From Indolivaga alginatilytica (GTDB taxonomy: Bacteria; Bacteroidota; Bacteroidia; Bacteroidales; Dysgonomonadaceae): DNA of 64,000 bases. This document shows, piece by piece, positions 58,392 to 64,000 of this stretch. The translations under genes and the position numbers were made by a program. The notes below the pieces were generated by a model. It worked only from the letters and a program-made list of their open reading frames with translations. It was not told the origin of the DNA and did not search any database. Position 1 is the first letter of the stretch. Every line of letters begins with the position of its first letter. The stretch is taken from assembly GCF_003201355.1 (NCBI RefSeq), contig NZ_QICL01000001.1, positions 496,001-560,000 of the forward strand, read 5' to 3'.

Positions 58392-59039
58392 TTATTGGCA
58401 CTTTTCAAGTAGCGTTGCCAGAAGCCCCTTACCCCAACGAATTTCGCTCATCAGTTTTTTTTCTTTCAGATAAAGCAGTTCCGATTTCTTTAACTCTCCA
58501 CAAAAATCTTTCCCCGATTGAAGGAAAGGAGGTAAATTTTGCTCAAAAAAAGCCAGTAAAAAAACAGGACGGGGATTATCAGTATTTAATTCTATTGCCT
58601 GTTTGTAATTCGATAACACATCATTATAATACTTTGCTCCGTTTGTTGCCGGATCTGTCACAATCAAAGCACTATAATAATATCCCCACAATGTACTTAA
58701 TTCCGATTTGTTTACATCTTTCAGTTTTTCAAGCTGATTTAATTTCTCTTTAGCCTCAGCCAGCAAGTTAAGATTATCTTCTGATTGAGGATTAAGATAT
58801 ACCATCTCCAAATCATTATAAGCCACATAATAAACAGGAAGCCATTGGTCTGAATACTTTCGGGCAATACGGTCAAATTGATTGCGAACCTGTTTTATTG
58901 AACGAACTGTCCGTGCTGTGTCCATTTTAGCAATTGCATTTTCCATACCTCCGGTATATACTTCATCTGTTGACTGAGCAGATAGTGATATAGAAAACAA
59001 TGCAAAAAATAATAATAAACTGATTTTTAGATTTTTCAT
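58392..59039 (-). CDS. Secreted TPR-like helical protein
   Basis: The 215-residue protein has a signal peptide ending 'LSAQ'. The mature part is all helical: 'AIAKMDTARTVRSIKQVRNQFDRIARKYSDQWLPVYYVAYNDLEMVYLNPQSEDNLNLLAEAKEKLNQLEKL' and 'YYNDVLSNYKQAIELNTDNPRPVFLLAFFEQNLPPFL' resemble two or three TPR motifs. A similar protein often lies downstream of TonB-dependent receptors in Bacteroidota; here it follows one by 160 nt, across a modular repeat. It probably helps the receptor or its substrate. Confidence 0.65.
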   Translation of the reverse strand: MKNLKISLLLFFALFSISLSAQSTDEVYTGGMENAIAKMDTARTVRSIKQVRNQFDRIARKYSDQWLPVYYVAYNDLEMVYLNPQSEDNLNLLAEAKEKLNQLEKLKDVNKSELSTLWGYYYSALIVTDPATNGAKYYNDVLSNYKQAIELNTDNPRPVFLLAFFEQNLPPFLQSGKDFCGELKKSELLYLKEKKLMSEIRWGKGLLATLLEKCQ

Positions 59040-59061
59040 AATTGGGTTGTTTTGTTTGATT

Positions 59062-59182
59062 AAGGTCTCAGACCTTTTTGTTGATTTGGTGTAGGGGTGA
59101 ACCTATGTGTTCACCCACATAGGACGGACACATAGGTCTGCCCCTACAGATAAAAGTATATCATTAAATACGTTCATTTACT
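59062..59182 (+). repeat. Modular intergenic element with nested-palindrome core (B type)
   Basis: AAGGTCTCAGACCTTTTTG left end, nested palindrome at 59091-59147 and right end ATTAAATACGTTCATTTACTCA. It lies between the TonB-receptor gene and the TPR-like gene. Confidence 0.85.
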
Positions 59183-59199
59183 CAGAAGATATTAAAACC

Positions 59200-61356
59200 T
59201 TAGAAAGTAGATGGGTCATAAGCCGTTTTCCCTCCAAGTGTTATAAAGAGACCAACGACAAAGAATTGATTGCGATCCGACTGTACTGCTACTCTATCAA
59301 ATTTCCCGGAGTCATTTTTTTGTGATGAATAGTTGTATCCGAATACATTTGAACGATTCAAGACATTAGAAGCCGAAGCATAAACAATCACCTTTTTGTG
59401 AGCCAGATAGGTTACACAAAAATCGAGGCTGTTATAAGGTGAAGTTTCAGAATTCATTACTCCCGGTTTATTCGGATTATGGTAAGGACGTCCGCTTGCA
59501 AAACGATTGGTAACAGCCCATATCGTTTTATATTTCAACAGATCATATTTCAACGTAATCGAAGCATTGTGCTGAGTCACATATTCGGGTGTAACTTTCT
59601 CCGAGTATTTCAGATAGCTGCGTTTCGAGTTATTATACGAATAAGCAAGTGTATATTGCCAGTTCTTCAAAAATTGAGTATCGCTGAAAAACAGATCCAC
59701 ACCGTTGCTAAAGCCTTCGCCCGAAGTACCATAATTGTAATTACTGCCTGTCACCAGGTTATCATATGTTTTGTGATAAAATTCGGCACGGTATACTTTA
59801 TTCTTCGACTGATGATGAACACCAAATAGAAGATGCTCACAAATTTCAGTGTTCAACTCATTATTATACAGAAGATAATCTCGATCAGCCAATTGCTGAT
59901 ACTTTCCATAAGTGGCCAAAACTGTATAATCATTGTAGTTGTAAGTAAGCGATATTCGTGGTAATACATTCCATGATTTATTGATAGAGGTATATTCTAA
60001 TCTGGATGATACATTCAGAAACAGGTTAGAAGTCAATATAAAATCATTCATTACATACACCCCGTTTATAGAATGATCGATATCCGAACCATAAGTTGCA
60101 GTATCAGCATAAGAAAACTCATATGATCTGATCATCGACTCGGCTCCGATGCCTAGCTTATACATATCACTAAAGCGTTTAGACATTTTTGCTTTCAAGT
60201 GTAATTCCGATTCCTTCATCCCTACTCTGTCATTGACAACCAATCCGTCGGCTATTTTTTTATCATTTACAGAAAGTGCAGCTCCCGAAAAGAAATTGAA
60301 TCCTGACTTCGATTTCGTGCGAAATGTTGTGTTCAGGTATGTATTATCTTCTTTGAAATTAAGATTGCGTTCACTGGTCGAAAAATCATTTCTTGTCACC
60401 CTTTCAAATCGGGTTTTATCATAAGCAAAATATGTTTTGAGAATTGAATTCTCTCCAATATTAAACCTCAGCTGATTTTGTGCCGACAATGTAGAGTAAG
60501 GCTTGATCCATCCACCACGACTAGTTGGATACAAAAGATTTTCATAAGGACCTAAATTAGTATAATCCATATTAAAAGAGGCAGAAGCTCGTGCCCACGA
60601 CTTAGTACCTCCTGCACCCGCACCTACATTTAAGAGACTGACGCCCAGCTTTGAAAATCGACTTTCATCTTTTGTCGACAAAGGTAAAACACTTGATAAT
60701 CCCTGAGAATATTCAGAAGAATAACCTCCCAGCTGAAAACTGATTCCATCAAATAAAAAGGGTGAATAACGGCTTCTGGCAGCTGTATTTTCGGGTGTCG
60801 AAGAATACGGATTCAGCACATGCATATCGTCAATATAGGTTTGTGATTCGCGGCTCTCGCCTCCCCTTACCAATAGCTTGCCGTCCGATCCGGCAGCTTG
60901 CACTCCGGGTAATACAGACATCGCTTTATACAAATCGCCATCCGATCCGGCAACAGTTACCAACTCTACTGCATTTTTCACATCAGCCTGCGAGCCTCCT
61001 TTTAATTGAAAGCTACTTGCCGAAACTACAACCTCGGACAATACTTTTGCATTGGGTTTCAATATTATTATAAGCTTATCTTGTTGTGGTATATTTAGTT
61101 CCCGGGTATAATCTTCACATCCTAAAGATGTAACTTTTAAAACAACCAAGCCCATTGCGGATGTTTCTAATACAAATGTTCCATCTTCTTCGGAACTGGT
61201 TCCATCAATTGTTCCTGCTATCGAAATATTTGCAAAGGCTAACGGAGCATTATTCTCCTCACAGATCAATCCTCTTATCACATTCTCTTGTCCTGATAAA
61301 TTCATATAAGAACCTATATAGAGCAATAGTATCAGGCTGGTGTAAATCGTTTTCAT
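59200..61356 (-). CDS. TonB-dependent receptor with carboxypeptidase-like regulatory domain
   Basis: The 718-residue protein has a signal peptide, then an N-terminal CarboxypepD_reg-like domain ('VIRGLICEENNAPLAFANISIAGTIDGTSSEEDGTFVL', about 25-110). The plug reads 'VLSEVVVSASSF...AVELVTVAGSDGDLYKAMSVLPGVQAAGSDGKLLVRGGESRESQTYIDDMHVLNPY'. A 22-stranded-type barrel follows, ending near 'QFFVVGLFITLGGKTAYDPSTF'. It imports a large substrate through the outer membrane with TonB energy. It is shorter than SusC proteins (about 1000 aa) and has no SusD partner, so it belongs to the classical ligand group and not a glycan pair. Confidence 0.9.
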   Translation of the reverse strand: MKTIYTSLILLLYIGSYMNLSGQENVIRGLICEENNAPLAFANISIAGTIDGTSSEEDGTFVLETSAMGLVVLKVTSLGCEDYTRELNIPQQDKLIIILKPNAKVLSEVVVSASSFQLKGGSQADVKNAVELVTVAGSDGDLYKAMSVLPGVQAAGSDGKLLVRGGESRESQTYIDDMHVLNPYSSTPENTAARSRYSPFLFDGISFQLGGYSSEYSQGLSSVLPLSTKDESRFSKLGVSLLNVGAGAGGTKSWARASASFNMDYTNLGPYENLLYPTSRGGWIKPYSTLSAQNQLRFNIGENSILKTYFAYDKTRFERVTRNDFSTSERNLNFKEDNTYLNTTFRTKSKSGFNFFSGAALSVNDKKIADGLVVNDRVGMKESELHLKAKMSKRFSDMYKLGIGAESMIRSYEFSYADTATYGSDIDHSINGVYVMNDFILTSNLFLNVSSRLEYTSINKSWNVLPRISLTYNYNDYTVLATYGKYQQLADRDYLLYNNELNTEICEHLLFGVHHQSKNKVYRAEFYHKTYDNLVTGSNYNYGTSGEGFSNGVDLFFSDTQFLKNWQYTLAYSYNNSKRSYLKYSEKVTPEYVTQHNASITLKYDLLKYKTIWAVTNRFASGRPYHNPNKPGVMNSETSPYNSLDFCVTYLAHKKVIVYASASNVLNRSNVFGYNYSSQKNDSGKFDRVAVQSDRNQFFVVGLFITLGGKTAYDPSTF

Positions 61357-61380
61357 CTTTTATTTTTTAATTTCACGCTG

Positions 61381-61388
61381 CAAACATA
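61381..61388 (-). promoter_or_regulatory. Bacteroidota -7 box (TATGTTTG) of the TonB-receptor gene
   Basis: Minus-strand TATGTTTG, with a start point expected near 61374, 18 nt before ATG 61356. A TTTG-containing element lies upstream. Confidence 0.6.
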
Positions 61389-61458
61389 AACAAGTTTATT
61401 TTGCAAACCTAATTATTTTATAAATATATTTACATGTGTAATTTCGGATATAAAAGAA

Positions 61459-61476
61459 TTTATCTATATAATAAAA
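61459..61476 (+). promoter_or_regulatory. TTTATCTAT island motif (copy 7)
   Basis: TTTATCTATATAATAAAA ends 2 nt before ATG 61479, the start of the fibre island. Confidence 0.7.
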
Positions 61477-61478
61477 AG

Positions 61479-62063
61479 ATGGCCTATAAACTGACAAGAG
61501 GGATTGATAACCTCACAGAATACAACTTGGGAGGTATCTCACATATCTGGCTACTAAATATTGACGATTTTATAGCATATCAATTTAGGGATGACAGCCT
61601 ATATAACTCCGGCTATGTAGATGCAGTATATAAAAGTGCCCCTTTCTTCGATCTGGGATGTGTAGACGAAACCAACTTAAAAGAAACATTCGGAAATGGA
61701 GTATACAAACAAGAACTAAGCACATTCGTACATACCCTGAACGAAGATACACTCAACTGGGTTCAGCATGCGATGCATGGAAAATATCTCATTATTTTTC
61801 GAACAATAAGTGACCGCTATTTCACATTCGGATCGGATGGCGGAGCAAAACTCTCCTATTCCGGGCAAACAGGGCAGACAGGCGAAATAAATGGAGTAAC
61901 AATCAAATTAGAGAAAAATTCTATTTATCCAATATTTGAAGTACACTCCAATGCCGTAAGCACCTCACTGCTAGTTAGTCAATTCCTTTCATGCATAACT
62001 ACCGAAGAAAGCGATATTACAAATATAAATTACATAATAGAATTAAATGAGCAAAAGTCTTAA
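61479..62063 (+). CDS. Second tail-tube-like phage structural protein
   Basis: From ATG 61479 it has 194 residues; the upstream frame from 61434 includes the promoter motif and is rejected. It opens 'YKLTRGIDNLTEYNLGGISHIWLLNIDDFIAYQF', like the 'YQVAGIKSVYLINLDSNPTFEF' of the probable tube protein at 51999. The middle reads 'RYFTFGSDGGAKLSYSGQTGQTGEINGVTIKLEKNSIYPIFEVHSN', a pattern seen in tail-tube-like proteins. It is the first gene of an operon with a fibre gene that overlaps it by 17 nt. A tube, cap or fibre-adaptor role is likely. Confidence 0.5.
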   Translation: MAYKLTRGIDNLTEYNLGGISHIWLLNIDDFIAYQFRDDSLYNSGYVDAVYKSAPFFDLGCVDETNLKETFGNGVYKQELSTFVHTLNEDTLNWVQHAMHGKYLIIFRTISDRYFTFGSDGGAKLSYSGQTGQTGEINGVTIKLEKNSIYPIFEVHSNAVSTSLLVSQFLSCITTEESDITNINYIIELNEQKS

Positions 62064-64000
62064 ACTTATAAAAGTCAGCGATCTGCCTAAGGCAGAATCC
62101 GTAGACAATTTACTAACACTGGGTGTTGATAGCAATAATAACAGTGTCAAAGTCCCTATCGAATTACTCAAAGGAAACAAAGGTGATAAAGGTGATACCC
62201 CCACTATCGGAATTAATGGCAACTGGTTTGTTGGTAATACCGACACAGGTAAACCCGCACGAGGCGAAGACGGTAATAATCTCGGTAGTAAATCAATTTA
62301 CAATTTATCACAGGCTACGGGAAACTATGCCTATGCAGACAAAACAACTGCTCGCAATGCCGTTACAACAACTTTAAGAGCGTTGGGGCAGGTGGTCGTT
62401 TATAAACTTGCTACAGGATGGATAACCGAACAGTTTATCGGAACGGCTGTAAGCGGATGGGCGACAGAAGCAAACTGGAAAGCTATCGGAGAACTCGAAG
62501 TAGAAGGCATAGGCTACCGTCAAACAACAGAAGTAAGTGAGATGATTAATCTAGTTGTCGACCCGGATTGGCAAATAGGATATCTCGACAGGGATGTTCT
62601 TTATGCATCTGAAGCCTATAGACACAATGCTAAATTTATACCGGTATTACCAAGTACAGATTATCTTACCAATTCAAGATCAAATATTGCAATACTATTT
62701 TATAATGCAAGCAAGGTATTTATATCACAGACAAATATAGCTTTACCGGGAGCATTTAAAACCCCTGCAACCGCCGCTTTTGTAAGACATAACGTAGAAA
62801 AAGCTTTTCTTAGCGATGACTTTTCGAACATTTTTATTTATAAAAAGCCTGCTGAAACTATTATTAAAGAAGATCACTTAAGTGTAAATATTGGCGTAGG
62901 TGACCTTCAGGGGGCTGTGGCTACCGGGCTGACTACCGGACAGGTCGATTTAATCCCGGATACTACAACAGGCTCAACAAACTATCTCACAGCAGATGGA
63001 AAAGACTACTTTGGCAACAATGACTATTTTAGCAGTGCCGAATTTCTGCCTATTAAGGGCGGACGTAATTATACTACGAATATACCTCAGTCGTCAATTC
63101 CGTTGATTTGGTTTTTTGACGCCGGTAAAAGACCGATCCGGGCAATAGGCTCGTCACACTCGGGCGTTGCGTATGGTGACTTTACAACGCCGATTAATGC
63201 AGCTTATTTTCGATTCAATGCCCGAACAAATCTTGTATCTGTTTTTTCGGTATTCGAGAAAACCGTTACCGAAAAAAAATATTACCTGCCTAATCTGGTT
63301 ATAGACAAGAATAGCGTAATTGACAACGATATTGAATTAGTCGAAACCGAAGCCATTCCTTTTAAAGCTGGAACTTCTGTAATCAGTAGTCAGTATTGGG
63401 GTTATCAAAATCAAAGTGCTATCCAAGGTCAACTTATTAAATCTTTAAAATTAAAGGCTTCAACAGCAGGTAATGTTACCGTTGTGTTTTCGGGCGATGT
63501 TAATGCAACAGCTATCGTATGGTCTCAGGTGTTCCCTGTAGTGGCAGGCGAAAATGAATTGACTATAGACAGGACACTGGGAAGTGCTCAGTATATCTTA
63601 TTGAAAGGATCATTCTATTATAGCACAGCAGGGGCTAATCCGATTGGTGGAGGTTTGATAGGTCCTACAGGAAAGTCCGACACATCGGACTTATGCGTAG
63701 GCGTAACTATACTTAAGTCGATGGCTGGTGGTGACAGGCAGGTTAATTATATCGCTTTGGGAGATAGTATAACTAACGGTCAAGGGGCTGCTATCCCTTA
63801 CCCGAGGTTATTATCTCTTTCACTTCGCGGTACATTTACCAATCTGGGTCAAAACGGCTTGTCAGCCTCGGGAACAGGGGGTAATTCGCTCGACAGCAAA
63901 GTGGCGTTAGTGCCTGCCGGGTTCAAGGGTTTAATAACACTGATGATCGGTACAAATGATGCGGGTAATAATATTACGTTGGGTGATGCTGCGTTGACAC
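62047..64000 (+). CDS. Phage tail fibre with collagen-like segment and SGNH/GDSL hydrolase domain (continues past window)
   Basis: The frame starts at ATG 62047 and stays open to 64000 (651 residues). It has 'GNKGDKGDTPTIGINGNWFVGNTDTGKPARGEDG', a collagen-like stretch near residues 37-75, then repeated 'ATGNYAYADKTTARNAV' and several beta-rich fibre modules ('YRHNAKFIPVLPSTDYLTNSRSNIAI', 'DYFSSAEFLPIKGGRNYTTN'). From about residue 565 an SGNH hydrolase begins: 'YIALGDSITNGQG' (GDS block I) and later 'LITLMIGTNDAG' (block III, G-x-N-D). The enzyme could deacetylate surface glycan for host recognition. It overlaps the preceding gene by 17 nt. Confidence 0.75.
   Translation, partial: MSKSLKLIKVSDLPKAESVDNLLTLGVDSNNNSVKVPIELLKGNKGDKGDTPTIGINGNWFVGNTDTGKPARGEDGNNLGSKSIYNLSQATGNYAYADKTTARNAVTTTLRALGQVVVYKLATGWITEQFIGTAVSGWATEANWKAIGELEVEGIGYRQTTEVSEMINLVVDPDWQIGYLDRDVLYASEAYRHNAKFIPVLPSTDYLTNSRSNIAILFYNASKVFISQTNIALPGAFKTPATAAFVRHNVEKAFLSDDFSNIFIYKKPAETIIKEDHLSVNIGVGDLQGAVATGLTTGQVDLIPDTTTGSTNYLTADGKDYFGNNDYFSSAEFLPIKGGRNYTTNIPQSSIPLIWFFDAGKRPIRAIGSSHSGVAYGDFTTPINAAYFRFNARTNLVSVFSVFEKTVTEKKYYLPNLVIDKNSVIDNDIELVETEAIPFKAGTSVISSQYWGYQNQSAIQGQLIKSLKLKASTAGNVTVVFSGDVNATAIVWSQVFPVVAGENELTIDRTLGSAQYILLKGSFYYSTAGANPIGGGLIGPTGKSDTSDLCVGVTILKSMAGGDRQVNYIALGDSITNGQGAAIPYPRLLSLSLRGTFTNLGQNGLSASGTGGNSLDSKVALVPAGFKGLITLMIGTNDAGNNITLGDAALT

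Noticed and set aside
17918-64000. Single classical prophage
   Set aside because: Phage-type genes alternate with host genes on both strands. No integrase, repressor, attachment sites or terminase were found, and no boundary encloses all of them.

Overview
The window looks like a chromosomal segment of a Bacteroidales bacterium, most probably Dysgonomonas or a close relative. The evidence is an AT-rich sequence, Bacteroidota-type promoters (TAnnTTTG at -7), weak Shine-Dalgarno sites, a type IX secretion C-terminal signal, TonB-dependent receptor biology, GH29 fucosidases, and domain families typical of the phylum (DUF4251, DUF4230, DUF6249, BspA-like repeats). No rRNA or tRNA gene and no CRISPR array was seen.

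Host genes, left to right. 1-17.9 kb: a truncated NAD(P)-binding protein, a Dps-like ferritin, a patatin, an SDR enzyme, a DUF2089/YIP1-like/CPBP operon, a PAP2 phosphatase with a WG-repeat protein, small envelope proteins and two tandem alpha-L-fucosidases. 23.7-31.6 kb: an ECF sigma factor with a membrane partner, a PorT-like barrel, a DarTG DNA ADP-ribosylation toxin-antitoxin pair, a sugar-kinase-like gene, and an AAA ATPase with a TOPRIM-like partner. 32.6-37.7 kb: a hydrolase, an acyltransferase, a methyltransferase with a structured leader, an AcpH-like enzyme and a PEGA lipoprotein. 43.6-49.6 kb: lipoproteins, an AlkD-like protein, a DUF486 protein and a TonB-C protein. 52.7-61.4 kb: a large T9SS surface protein, a PnuC-like transporter, a winged-helix regulator and a TonB-dependent receptor.

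The striking feature is a set of intact tailed-phage structural genes that do not form one prophage. They are scattered in at least five islands on both strands, with ordinary host genes between them. These are two large tail/baseplate-type proteins (17.9-23.6 kb, -), a gp10-like and a neck-like protein (31.6-32.6 kb, -), tape measure with two truncated paralogs (39.4-43.5 kb, +), prohead protease-scaffold, major capsid and probable tail tube (49.6-52.6 kb, +), and a second tube-like protein with a collagen-like/GDSL tail fibre (61.5 kb to the end, +). No terminase, portal, integrase, repressor or lysis gene is present in the window. Most islands begin with the same motif, TTTATCTAT followed by an A-rich AATAAAA-type stretch, ending 0-10 nt before the start codon. 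Two copies on islands 9 kb apart are identical over 18 nt with the same 8-nt spacing. My main hypothesis is a dispersed, co-regulated, phage-derived particle system, such as a gene transfer agent or a defective-phage particle. A rearranged prophage is the alternative.

Intergenic space is rich in repeats. There is a modular element starting AAGGTCTCAGACCTTTTT with two interchangeable cores, a nested palindrome (GTAGGGG...CCCCTAC), a MITE, a RAYT transposase flanked by REP palindromes, and five near-identical promoter leaders in front of tandem MKTDLYTK-type small membrane proteins.
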